Assembly (NCBI RefSeq): GCF_001591445.1
Contig: NZ_BCUX01000020.1
Coordinates: forward strand, 54,155-118,154
Reading direction: 5' to 3'
From: Neobacillus drentensis NBRC 102427
GTDB lineage: Bacteria; Bacillota; Bacilli; Bacillales; Cytobacillaceae
Length of the DNA stretch: 64,000 nucleotides
The position numbers and the translations under genes were made by a program. The notes under the pieces are model-generated. The model saw nothing but the letters and a program-made list of their open reading frames with translations, searched no databases and was not told where the DNA came from. The first letter of the stretch is position 1; the number at the start of each line of letters is the position of its first letter. Positions 1-7,224 of the stretch are shown here, piece after piece.

Positions 1-400
1 AAATGGCAGTAGGGTTCCAAGCAACTTCCCAGAGGTTATTTTCGGGGTCAGCAAAATAGGCTATGCGTCCGCCCCAGAAGACATCACTTGGCTCACGCAG
101 TATTTTTGCCCCTGCGCTGCGAATCATTTCTATCGTTGTATCAACTTGTTCCTGCTGCTCAACGTTAATGGAATAGGTCACACCATGAAAGCTCTCAGGA
201 GAGTGTGTAAATTCAATGCCGGTATCCTTTGCTAACTCGGCAATCGGGTATAACGAAAGCAGGACGCCCACTGTTTTAAAGACGGCAAATTGATCCGAGC
301 TTATATCCGTTTCCTCCCATCCCAATGTTTGATAAAACTTTCTAAGAACAGGCAAATCGTATGCACCGATCGTAAGCAAGCTAACTCTTTGAGGTACCAT
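1..400 (-). CDS. VOC (glyoxalase/bleomycin-resistance-like) protein, 3' end cut by window
   Basis: The reverse strand reads from an ATG at 400 with no stop to base 1, giving 133 codons. The product begins MVPQRVSLLTIGAYDLPVLR and includes YFADPENNLWEVAWNP. The N-terminal beta-strand followed by 'D-L-..-FY..LGW' and the D-P-E-N-N-xW-E motif near the end are typical of vicinal-oxygen-chelate proteins, which are small metal-binding enzymes or binding proteins. A GGAGGG ribosome site lies 11-16 bases upstream of the start. The substrate cannot be told. The C-terminus lies outside the window. The family call is firm; the function is unknown. Confidence 0.85.
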   Translation of the reverse strand, partial: MVPQRVSLLTIGAYDLPVLRKFYQTLGWEETDISSDQFAVFKTVGVLLSLYPIAELAKDTGIEFTHSPESFHGVTYSINVEQQEQVDTTIEMIRSAGAKILREPSDVFWGGRIAYFADPENNLWEVAWNPTAI

Positions 401-551
401 AAGTAAATCCCTCCATAAATATGATTCTATATCTAATTTTCTCCAAATGATTAATAGTATCCTTCAAAACCCGCGATAGTAGATAGTTTAAACCAACGAA
501 TAAATGGTAAGATTTTAGAAAGATGTATATTAATAAAAGCGAGGTTCGTAT

Positions 552-1094
552 ATGACTATTTACATTGCGCTGCTAAGAGGGATTAACGTTGGCAAGAACA
601 ACCGAATCAAAATGGCTGATTTAAAAGATCTATTTGAAACAATAGGTTTAACTAAAGTGAAAACATATATTCAAAGTGGCAATGTTTTGTTTGAAGCAAA
701 AGAAGAGGCGAAACAACTCAGTCAACGATTGGAGGGTGAAATAAGCAAGACCTTTGGTTTTCCGGTCCCAGTTATTTTAAGAACAGCCGAGGAATATGAG
801 CAGATGATCCGTGATTGCCCTTACTCTATGAAATCGTTGAAGGAAGGCGAGAGTATCCAATTAGCCTTTTTAGCTGACGAACCCTCCCAGGAGAATGTGA
901 ACCTTTTACGTAACTACGAAAGCGACCCGGACGAATGCTTTATTAAGGGGAAGGAAGTTTATCTTTTTTTACGGCAAAGTATCCTCGATTCAAAACTTGC
1001 TGCGCAGCTGCCAAAGCTAGGTGTTCAGGCGACAGTGCGTAATTGGAAAACGGTCATTAAGCTTTCGACCATGGTAAAAGAGATGATAAACTGA
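552..1094 (+). CDS. DUF1697 family protein
   Basis: This 180-aa protein begins MTIYIALLRGINVGKNNRIK and contains 'TYIQSGNVLFEA', both hallmarks of the DUF1697 family (COG3797). No enzymatic activity is established for that family. There is no signal peptide or membrane segment, so it should be cytoplasmic. It stands alone on the plus strand and shares a bidirectional terminator with putP downstream. The start has only a modest GCGAGG-like ribosome site. Family membership is confident, function is not. Confidence 0.85.
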   Translation: MTIYIALLRGINVGKNNRIKMADLKDLFETIGLTKVKTYIQSGNVLFEAKEEAKQLSQRLEGEISKTFGFPVPVILRTAEEYEQMIRDCPYSMKSLKEGESIQLAFLADEPSQENVNLLRNYESDPDECFIKGKEVYLFLRQSILDSKLAAQLPKLGVQATVRNWKTVIKLSTMVKEMIN

Positions 1095-1134
1095 AAAAAT
1101 GCTCGGATCCATTTGGACCCGAGCATTTTTTCAG
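1093..1134. terminator. Bidirectional terminator between DUF1697 gene and putP
   Basis: The hairpin AAAAATGCTCGGATCC / GGACCCGAGCATTTTT has A-runs and T-runs on both sides. It serves the two convergent genes. Confidence 0.85.
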
Positions 1135-1135
1135 T

Positions 1136-2614
1136 TTATTCGTTTTTTAATAAGCGAACACTTTCATTAAATTCTTTTTCAATCTGATCATTTTTTTGAT
1201 AAGTGAGCATGCTGACAACGACGGCTACGATTAAATTGAAGACAAAGCCTGGAACAATTTCGTAAAGCGTGTCGCCAAGTCCAACATTTTTCCAAACGAT
1301 AACAGTAACAGCACCAACGATCATCCCAAAAAGGGCGCCCCAATTCGTAATCTTTTTCCAGAATAAACTGAGCAAGATAATTGGTCCGAAAGAAGCCCCG
1401 AAACCTGCCCATGCATAAGCAACCAGGTCTAAGATAGTGCTATTTTGCTTGAAAGCTAGAGCGGCGGCAATAACAGCAACGAGAAGAACGGCCATTCTTC
1501 CTAAGAAAACCAATTGTTTATCCTTAGCATTTTTGTTCATCACCATTTTGTATAAATCCTCAACTAGTGCACTGGAAGTCACGATTAATTGGGAAGAAAT
1601 CGTACTCATAATCGCTGCAAGAATGGCAGCTAAAGCAAATCCAGCGAAGAGAGGATGGAATAAAATCTGGCTTAATTCAATAAATACTGCTTCCTTATTT
1701 TCTAGTACATATTGAGGATTATTATGGAAAAAGGCAATACCAATTAATCCGGTAAAGATCGTACCAATAAGCGTGATAATCATCCAGCTCATACCAATTC
1801 GGCGGGCACTTTTTGTTTCTTTAATCGATTTGATTGCCATGAATCTTACAATGATATGCGGCTGGCCGAAATAACCTAAGCCCCATGCCATGGCCGAAAC
1901 GATTCCTAAAAAGGTTGTCCCTTTTAATAAGTCCATTTTAGTAGGATCAATTGCTCGAATCGTTTCAAACGTTTCCGCGGGACCACCCGTATGAAAGATT
2001 CCAATGGCGGGAACAAGTGCTAGGGCAATCAGCATCATTAACCCTTGAATAAAGTCTGTATAACTTACCGCCAGGAATCCACCAAATAATGTGTAGGCAA
2101 CGACGACACCGCCAACAATTAACAGCCCCGTATGGTAGCTTGTGCCAAACGAGCTCTCAAAAAAGACGGCGCCAGAAACCATTCCTGAAGAAACATAGAA
2201 AGTAAAGAAGATAAGAATAACAATACCTGAAACAATCCGGAGTAGTTTTGTGTTGTCTTTAAAACGGTTCTCAAGATAGCTTGGAATCGTGATGGAATCA
2301 TTGGCAACTTGCGTGTAAGAACGTAAGCGCGGTGCCACTAATAACCAGTTGAGATAAGCGCCAATCGTTAAACCGACGGCGATCCACGCATCGGCTAAAC
2401 CAGTTACATAAATCCCCCCAGGTAAGCCCATTAACAGCCAGCCGCTCATATCAGCAGCTCCAGCACTTAAAGCAGTTACAGCAGGTCCTAATGACCTTCC
2501 CCCAAGCATGTAATCCGTAAGATTGCTAGTCTTTCGATAGGAATACCAACCGATAAAAAGCATTGCGGCAATATAGATCCCAATCGAAAGTAGTTGAAGT
2601 GATTCGTTAGACAT
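1136..2614 (-). CDS. putP: Sodium/proline symporter PutP
   Basis: A 492-aa protein of the sodium:solute symporter family. It has about 13 hydrophobic segments from residue 6 to residue 475 and the PutP-type early signature 'SNLTDYMLGGRSLGPAVTALSAGAADMSGW'. Family members import proline with Na+, for nutrition (PutP) or osmoprotection (OpuE). The sequence alone does not separate the two roles, and no proline-catabolic genes lie beside it. The ATG is preceded by GGGGAGG at good spacing. The gene is monocistronic and ends in the bidirectional terminator at 1093-1134. Confidence 0.92.
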   Translation of the reverse strand: MSNESLQLLSIGIYIAAMLFIGWYSYRKTSNLTDYMLGGRSLGPAVTALSAGAADMSGWLLMGLPGGIYVTGLADAWIAVGLTIGAYLNWLLVAPRLRSYTQVANDSITIPSYLENRFKDNTKLLRIVSGIVILIFFTFYVSSGMVSGAVFFESSFGTSYHTGLLIVGGVVVAYTLFGGFLAVSYTDFIQGLMMLIALALVPAIGIFHTGGPAETFETIRAIDPTKMDLLKGTTFLGIVSAMAWGLGYFGQPHIIVRFMAIKSIKETKSARRIGMSWMIITLIGTIFTGLIGIAFFHNNPQYVLENKEAVFIELSQILFHPLFAGFALAAILAAIMSTISSQLIVTSSALVEDLYKMVMNKNAKDKQLVFLGRMAVLLVAVIAAALAFKQNSTILDLVAYAWAGFGASFGPIILLSLFWKKITNWGALFGMIVGAVTVIVWKNVGLGDTLYEIVPGFVFNLIVAVVVSMLTYQKNDQIEKEFNESVRLLKNE

Positions 2615-2833
2615 ATATTTCCTCCCCTTGAAGATATTCTAGAAAATAATTTCAATAATATTTCCTATATATAAAATATTCTATCAACTTTAAAGCTCTA
2701 TTTCTAGTGGATAAATCTACTTTATTAAAATAGGAAAAAATACTTGTGAAATAACAATGGTGATTCGCCACAAGCAGTTCTATTGTAACGGGTTCTTAAA
2801 ACAACTATTATTGAAGGAAATGGAAGGGGTGCT

Positions 2834-3394
2834 GTGAAAGTGGATTTAAACCAATGGTTTCAAAAAGGTTTGACAGTGGATGAGTACATAAAAGCAATGA
2901 CCACTAATAAAGAGGAAATGCTTACAATCTATAAGCAATTTACCTTAACAGATGAAGACAAGAATAAACTTGAGGCGTTACGGCCGCAAAAATTACGAGC
3001 GATTGTCCTATCAGAGGATTGGTGTGGGGATGCGATGCTCAATAATCCTATTTTGCTGAAAATAGCCGAAGCTGCCGGAATGGAAGTCCGGTTCGTGCTC
3101 CGCGATTCAAATCTGGAGTTAATGGACCAATATTTAACCAATGGCACATCGAGAGCGATTCCGATTTTTATTTTTATCAATGAAGAAGGAAATGAAGTCG
3201 GTGTTTGGGGACCAAGAGCCCCAGAAATGCAGGCGTTTGTAATGGAAAAGCGCGCAGACTTGCCTGATAAGGATGCCGAGGATTTCCAAGCGAAACAAAC
3301 GGAATTGTTTAAGAGTCTAAGATCAACCTATCAAACAGATGCCTCCATTTGGCAAACCGTTGCCACTAGTATCTTGGCAACACTTTTAAAATAA
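2834..3394 (+). CDS. Thioredoxin-family protein with single-cysteine active-site motif
   Basis: A 186-aa cytoplasmic protein. The region around residues 50-120 matches the thioredoxin-like fold: 'IVLSEDWCGDAMLNNP', then 'RAIPIFIFINEEGNEVGVWGP' with the conserved cis-proline. The usual CxxC is reduced to W-C-G-D, so only one redox cysteine remains. A dithiol oxidoreductase role is therefore unlikely; a monothiol or binding role is possible. The start is GTG at 2834 or, with better spacing from GGAAGGGG, GTG at 2840. The gene is monocistronic and followed by a terminator. Confidence 0.85.
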   Translation: MKVDLNQWFQKGLTVDEYIKAMTTNKEEMLTIYKQFTLTDEDKNKLEALRPQKLRAIVLSEDWCGDAMLNNPILLKIAEAAGMEVRFVLRDSNLELMDQYLTNGTSRAIPIFIFINEEGNEVGVWGPRAPEMQAFVMEKRADLPDKDAEDFQAKQTELFKSLRSTYQTDASIWQTVATSILATLLK

Positions 3395-3397
3395 AGA

Positions 3398-3433
3398 AGA
3401 GGATCCCCAGGTTGCTGCCTAGGGATCCTTTTA
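3398..3433. terminator. Bidirectional terminator between thioredoxin-like gene and plsY
   Basis: The stem AGGATCCCCAGG / CCTAGGGATCCT is followed by TTTTAAAA. It lies between convergent genes and touches the plsY stop codon. Confidence 0.8.
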
Positions 3434-4060
3434 AAAACTGCTGTTTTTTGGAGGGATTCGGTCGTTAATCAATTTTTTATCGTTGATTTTTGGTTCAATC
3501 CCGAGAATGAAATTACGGATATTCGAGCGATGCAGATAAATGAGGAATAACGAGAATAATGTAAAAATAAGTTCAAATTCAACTTTGGAAGACACAAAAG
3601 AATAGACGAGCATACTAATACCAACCGTGATGGAGCCGATAAAAACGTACTTTGTTAAAAAGATGACTAAAAAGAAAGCAACATACGCAATAACTAATAG
3701 ATAAATATTGACGACTAATAAGGCCCCCGCAGTGGTGGCAATCGCTTTTCCACCCTTGAAGCCTGCAAAAATCGGAAAGCAATGCCCAACAACAGCTGCT
3801 AACCCAAAGTAAAGGGGTTCTGCATCAAGGTTGAAGTAAATAGGCAGGTAGGCTGCCAAGGAGCCTTTGGCAAGGTCTATGATCAATACGAAAATAGCTG
3901 ACTTCTTACCGAGAACTCTCAAAGTATTGGTTGCACCAGGATTTTTACTGCCATGGTCCCTGATATCCACCCCAAAGACCAACTTGCCCACAATTAGTGC
4001 TGTGGGAACGCTTCCAATTATGTAGGAAGCTAGAATCAACAGCCAGAACATAAGCACCAT
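3431..4060 (-). CDS. plsY: Glycerol-3-phosphate acyltransferase PlsY
   Basis: A 209-aa integral membrane protein with at least five hydrophobic segments. It carries the PlsY signatures 'GSVPTALIVGK', 'DIRDHGSKNPGATNTLRVLG' and 'HCFPIFAGFKGGKAIATTAG'. The enzyme moves an acyl group from acyl-phosphate to glycerol-3-phosphate, the first step of phospholipid synthesis. Usually plsY sits beside parE/parC; that is not the case here, so this may be a second copy (inference). The GGTGCT upstream of the ATG is a weak ribosome site. Confidence 0.9.
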   Translation of the reverse strand: MVLMFWLLILASYIIGSVPTALIVGKLVFGVDIRDHGSKNPGATNTLRVLGKKSAIFVLIIDLAKGSLAAYLPIYFNLDAEPLYFGLAAVVGHCFPIFAGFKGGKAIATTAGALLVVNIYLLVIAYVAFFLVIFLTKYVFIGSITVGISMLVYSFVSSKVEFELIFTLFSLFLIYLHRSNIRNFILGIEPKINDKKLINDRIPPKNSSF

Positions 4061-4193
4061 CCCCTATCTATTCTTTTAGTAAATTCGTATTATTTATAGA
4101 TAATATCACATTTCAGTGGTATTATTTTGTTGAATTCTCCCGAGATACTTATTAAAAGACATACGCACAGCACTTGATGAACGACATTACCTC

Positions 4194-4850
4194 TTGAAAA
4201 GGATGATCCATTTGAGTCAGAAGCTTAAAATTCAAAAGCCAAAAATTCCAACCCAGTTAACTCCCTTTGATTATAATGATAGAGAGGATTCATATATTAA
4301 CATGGCACTTATTAGTGACTGTTCAATTTCACAAGAGGAAGTTGAAAAGATAAGATTCGAAGAGGTTGTGTTTAGAAATGTTACCTTTCTAGATGGATCA
4401 TTTCGCTTTGTTCAATTAACCGATGTTATTTTTGAACGGTGCGACTTGTCCAATGTCGATTTTACCGATGGAATCATCCATCGTGTCGAGTTTCGGGATT
4501 GCAAACTATTAGGATTAAATCTTGCTGATGCTGCGCTAAGAAATGTCTTATTTGAGAATTGTAATTTAAATATGGGCTCGTTTGGATATGCCGATTTGAA
4601 GGAAATGAGGTTTGAAAATTGTTCCCTTCGCAGTGCAGATTTTTATGAAACAAAGTTTAATAAATTAGGGTTTAAAGAGTGTGATCTCGAGGATGTGAAT
4701 TTTACAGGAACCTCACTTAAAGGAGTGGACCTTAGCACCTGCAAATTTAACCACCTAAACCTCTCACTAGATAGTGTGGCCGGGTGCATAGTTTCTGCAG
4801 ATCAGGCGATTGGTTTTGCCAGGCTGTTAGGATTGGAAATTAAAGAGTAA
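4194..4850 (+). CDS. Pentapeptide-repeat protein
   Basis: A 218-aa protein. Residues 45-190 are a continuous run of pentapeptide-like quintets with central F or L, such as 'FENCNLNMGSF', 'ADLKEMRFENCSLRSADF' and 'CDLEDVNFTGTSLKGVDL'. These should fold as a right-handed quadrilateral beta-helix. The C-terminus (ADQAIGFARLLGLEIKE) resembles the dimerisation tail of Qnr/MfpA-like proteins that mimic DNA and protect gyrase. Gyrase protection is only a possibility here. The start is uncertain: TTG at 4194 or ATG at 4203, neither with a good ribosome site. Confidence 0.85.
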   Translation: MKRMIHLSQKLKIQKPKIPTQLTPFDYNDREDSYINMALISDCSISQEEVEKIRFEEVVFRNVTFLDGSFRFVQLTDVIFERCDLSNVDFTDGIIHRVEFRDCKLLGLNLADAALRNVLFENCNLNMGSFGYADLKEMRFENCSLRSADFYETKFNKLGFKECDLEDVNFTGTSLKGVDLSTCKFNHLNLSLDSVAGCIVSADQAIGFARLLGLEIKE

Positions 4851-4868
4851 TTTACTTATATATTTGCT

Positions 4869-4902
4869 AAAACCGTGCGGCTTCCACCCGCGCGGTTTTT
4901 AT
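4869..4902 (+). terminator. Intrinsic terminator after pentapeptide-repeat gene
   Basis: AACCGTGCGG / CCGCGCGGTT hairpin followed by a T-run. Confidence 0.85.
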
Positions 4903-4970
4903 GTTCAACCATTACAAATATCACCATGGTATGATTAATTGAATGGGAAAAAATATTTTTTAAAAAATAG

Positions 4971-4998
4971 TGTAGGGGTTTTTCAATAGCCTTTCGTC
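4971..4998 (+). promoter_or_regulatory. Possible ECF-sigma promoter of the sigma operon
   Basis: TGTAGG at 4971-4976 and CGTC at 4995-4998 are separated by 18 bases. They resemble the TGWAAC / CGTC elements used by Bacillus ECF sigma factors, which often drive their own operon. The -35 match is only partial, so this is tentative. Confidence 0.4.
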
Positions 4999-5005
4999 TA
5001 TTAAG

Positions 5006-5584
5006 GTGAGTAACAAAAAAGGAAAGGGGGAGAGAACCATTAATGAAGCAGTCTTAATAGAAAAGGTGTTGGACGGCAATGATCATGCCTTCCGCCTTTT
5101 GGTTGAGAAGTACCGCAATGATGTGTTCCGGACCATATTTGCCGTTCTTCGCGACCAAAAGGAAGCAGAAGATGCAGCACAAGAAGTATTTATGAAAATC
5201 TATCTGTCTCTCCCCCAATACCAAAATCAAGGTTTCAAAACGTGGATGACACGAATTGCCGTTAATCATGCGATAGATATCAAAAGAAAACAGGTGAGAA
5301 GAAGAGAGGAAGTGGCAGAAGAGCTCGAGTTGCCGTTAACCTGGACAGCGAAGGATAGTGTGGAAAAAGAGATCATTGAAACGGACCGAAGAAGGCTCGT
5401 CAGGAAAAAGCTTGATGAACTGCCGGACAACTACCGTGATGTCATCTACGGATTTTACATTGCGGAAAAAAGCTATCAGCAAATGGCTGAGGAGCAAAAT
5501 GTCCAGGTGAAAACAATCGAAACGAAGCTGTACCGGGCACGTCATTGGATGAAAAAGAATTGGAAGGAGGACGATTTTTCATGA
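5006..5584 (+). CDS. ECF-type RNA polymerase sigma factor
   Basis: A protein of up to 192 aa with sigma-70 region 2 (about residues 25-100: 'FRLLVEKYRNDVFRTIF', 'EAEDAAQEVFMKIY', 'WMTRIAVNHAIDIKRK') and region 4 (about 130-185: 'LPDNYRDVIYGFYIAEKSYQQMAEEQNVQVKTIETKLYRAR'). It has no region 3, which defines the ECF class. The GTG at 5006 has no usable ribosome site. A very strong GGAAAGGGGG at 5021-5030 is placed 8 bases before an in-frame ATT at 5039, while the nearby ATG at 5043 is out of frame. The true start may therefore be ATT, giving 181 aa. The stop overlaps the anti-sigma start (ATGA). Confidence 0.9.
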   Translation: MSNKKGKGERTINEAVLIEKVLDGNDHAFRLLVEKYRNDVFRTIFAVLRDQKEAEDAAQEVFMKIYLSLPQYQNQGFKTWMTRIAVNHAIDIKRKQVRRREEVAEELELPLTWTAKDSVEKEIIETDRRRLVRKKLDELPDNYRDVIYGFYIAEKSYQQMAEEQNVQVKTIETKLYRARHWMKKNWKEDDFS

Positions 5585-6060
5585 AGCATTACACTTATGA
5601 TGAGTGGCTGCAATACGTTAAGGACGAAATTAGTGAAAAAGACAAACAGGAACTAGAAGATCATTTATATACGTGTGACCAATGTCTAACCCATTACTTA
5701 CTGGCGATCGAAGCAAATGAAACATCGCTTCCAATTCTATCAGACATAAGCGAGTTCACCGATTCAGTCATGGCAGAGATTTCAAAACAAAAAATTGTGG
5801 TGCCTGACACCAAAACCAAAACTGAAATTAAGAAGAAACCTTTTTATCAGCAGGCGGTGTTCCATTATTTATTAGCGGCGGCGGCGACGATTTTGTTGAC
5901 TTTCACTGGTGCTTTTCAATCGCTCGCTACGTATGCGAATTCGTTAGAAAGCCCGCAACAGCAAGTTCAGGAAAAAAAGCCTTCGGTGACTGAAGGAGTT
6001 ATTAATAAAACTTTTGCATGGATGGATTCACTAGAAAAAAAGGAGGCAAATAAGAAATGA
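5581..6060 (+). CDS. Zinc-binding anti-sigma factor, single-pass membrane
   Basis: A 159-aa product from ATG 5581, with AAGGAGG 11-18 bases upstream. The N-terminus carries H28, C32 and C35 in 'HLYTCDQC', the zinc anti-sigma (zf-HC2-like) pattern. One transmembrane helix follows at about 94-115 and a short extracellular tail after it. It should hold the upstream sigma factor at the membrane until an envelope signal releases it. The ATGA overlap with the sigma gene means translational coupling. Residues 73-80 (VVPDTKTK) are encoded by an exact copy of one arm of the dispersed GGTGCCTGACACC repeat, lying in the linker before the membrane helix. Confidence 0.88.
   Translation: MKHYTYDEWLQYVKDEISEKDKQELEDHLYTCDQCLTHYLLAIEANETSLPILSDISEFTDSVMAEISKQKIVVPDTKTKTEIKKKPFYQQAVFHYLLAAAATILLTFTGAFQSLATYANSLESPQQQVQEKKPSVTEGVINKTFAWMDSLEKKEANKK
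5799..5811 (+). repeat. Dispersed GGTGCCTGACACC arm, in frame inside the anti-sigma gene
   Basis: An exact 13-base match to the right arm of the hairpin repeats found elsewhere in this window. It is translated as part of the anti-sigma linker. Confidence 0.8.
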
Positions 6061-7136
6061 AAAATCCGACAAAAGCATTGACCTTATCCTTATTCCCAGG
6101 TCTTGGTCATATTTATTTCGGCAACATGTTTCGAGGAGTACTTTATTTAATGGCCGTAATGGGGCTGGCATTCGTTACTGTCATTGGGTTGACAACGAAT
6201 AATCAGGAAGTTTCAATTGTTACCTTTATGTTAGGAATTTTCATTTACCTCATCAGTTTTATCGACATGGGTGTGCAGGTCTCCAAACATAAAAAAGCGC
6301 TGAAGACAGCGAACCCGGATGAGCCTCAGCTACAGATTGCCCAAGATTCAGAACGGTTTTATACGATTGTTTTATCGTTTATCCCAGGCTTAGGGCACTT
6401 CCAAATTGGATTGATGAACAGAGGCTTAACACTTTTGGCCACGTTTTTGGGGCTGGGGGTAATGGTTACCTTTGTAACAGCTCTTTCCAATCGTGGTGAA
6501 TTTATGGTCTTCATGGCCGCCCTGCCGATTATCTGGGTCTACGGATTCTTTGATGCCGTACAACAAGTGAATAAAAAGCAGCGCGGTGAGGAATTAGTCG
6601 ATCGTACGATTTTTGAAGACTTTGAAATGCGCCGTGAGGATGGAAAAAAGAGTAAGTCGATTGCGACTTTTCTTTCAATCTTCCCAGGGGCAGGCCATCT
6701 CTATTTAGGCTTACAGCGCCGGGGCATCCAGTTAATGGCAGCGTTTCTCTTTTCTATCTATATTTTAGATATCTTACGACTTGGTATCTTCTTGTTCTTG
6801 ATCCCAATTATTTGGTTTTACAGCTTTTTTGATGCGATGCAAAAGGTTTCAAAGTACGGCGAAGACGAGATGGAGGACGTTCCGATTATTGCTTATTTCC
6901 TTAATCATCAGAAATGGGTCGGCATTGGCCTAGTCTTGTTGGGACTTTACTATCTCGTGATGAACGTCCTGCTTCCAGCTTTTTCGCCATTCATAAACAG
7001 GCTCATTAATATCGATGTGATGTATTGGGTTCAAAGTTATTTTCAAACGGGGCTTGTTTGTCTGCTGTTGATAGGCGGAGGAATCAAACTTTTATCTGGA
7101 AGCAAGCAAAAGCAGGGGGCTGAAAAGAATGAGTAG
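6057..7136 (+). CDS. Polytopic membrane protein with three copies of an FPGxGH...RG module
   Basis: A 359-aa membrane protein of the sigma operon. It contains three internal repeats: FPGLGHIYFGNMFRG at 13-27, IPGLGHFQIGLMNRG at 109-123 and FPGAGHLYLGLQRRG at 209-223. Each is followed by hydrophobic helices and an FxD...QxVxK element (around 69-77, 164-172 and 257-265). A further hydrophobic pair at 287-312 and 330-347 resembles the membrane part of LiaI/LiaF-like proteins. Its start overlaps the anti-sigma stop by 4 bases. The role is unknown; the operon suggests envelope-stress sensing or response. I do not recognise a named family beyond TM2-like short modules. Confidence 0.85.
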   Translation: MKNPTKALTLSLFPGLGHIYFGNMFRGVLYLMAVMGLAFVTVIGLTTNNQEVSIVTFMLGIFIYLISFIDMGVQVSKHKKALKTANPDEPQLQIAQDSERFYTIVLSFIPGLGHFQIGLMNRGLTLLATFLGLGVMVTFVTALSNRGEFMVFMAALPIIWVYGFFDAVQQVNKKQRGEELVDRTIFEDFEMRREDGKKSKSIATFLSIFPGAGHLYLGLQRRGIQLMAAFLFSIYILDILRLGIFLFLIPIIWFYSFFDAMQKVSKYGEDEMEDVPIIAYFLNHQKWVGIGLVLLGLYYLVMNVLLPAFSPFINRLINIDVMYWVQSYFQTGLVCLLLIGGGIKLLSGSKQKQGAEKNE

Positions 7137-7224
7137 GTGGGGAAAAACAATTGCAGGCGCAGCGATTATCGGATTCGGGATTGGGTTCCTTTTTAGAAAA
7201 AGAAAGGGAGGGGAAGCAGTATGA
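7129..7224 (+). CDS. 31-aa single-pass membrane microprotein
   Basis: The frame ATG 7129 to TGA 7224 encodes 31 residues beginning MSRWGKTIAGAAIIGFGIGF and ending LFRKRKGGEAV. It has one glycine-rich hydrophobic helix (residues 7-22) and a positively charged RKRK tail, predicting an inside C-terminus. AGCAGGGGG lies 9 bases upstream. The start overlaps the stop of the preceding gene, and the stop overlaps the start of the next gene (ATG 7221). It is therefore embedded in a fully coupled operon, which makes translation likely. Function unknown. Confidence 0.75.
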   Translation: MSRWGKTIAGAAIIGFGIGFLFRKRKGGEAV

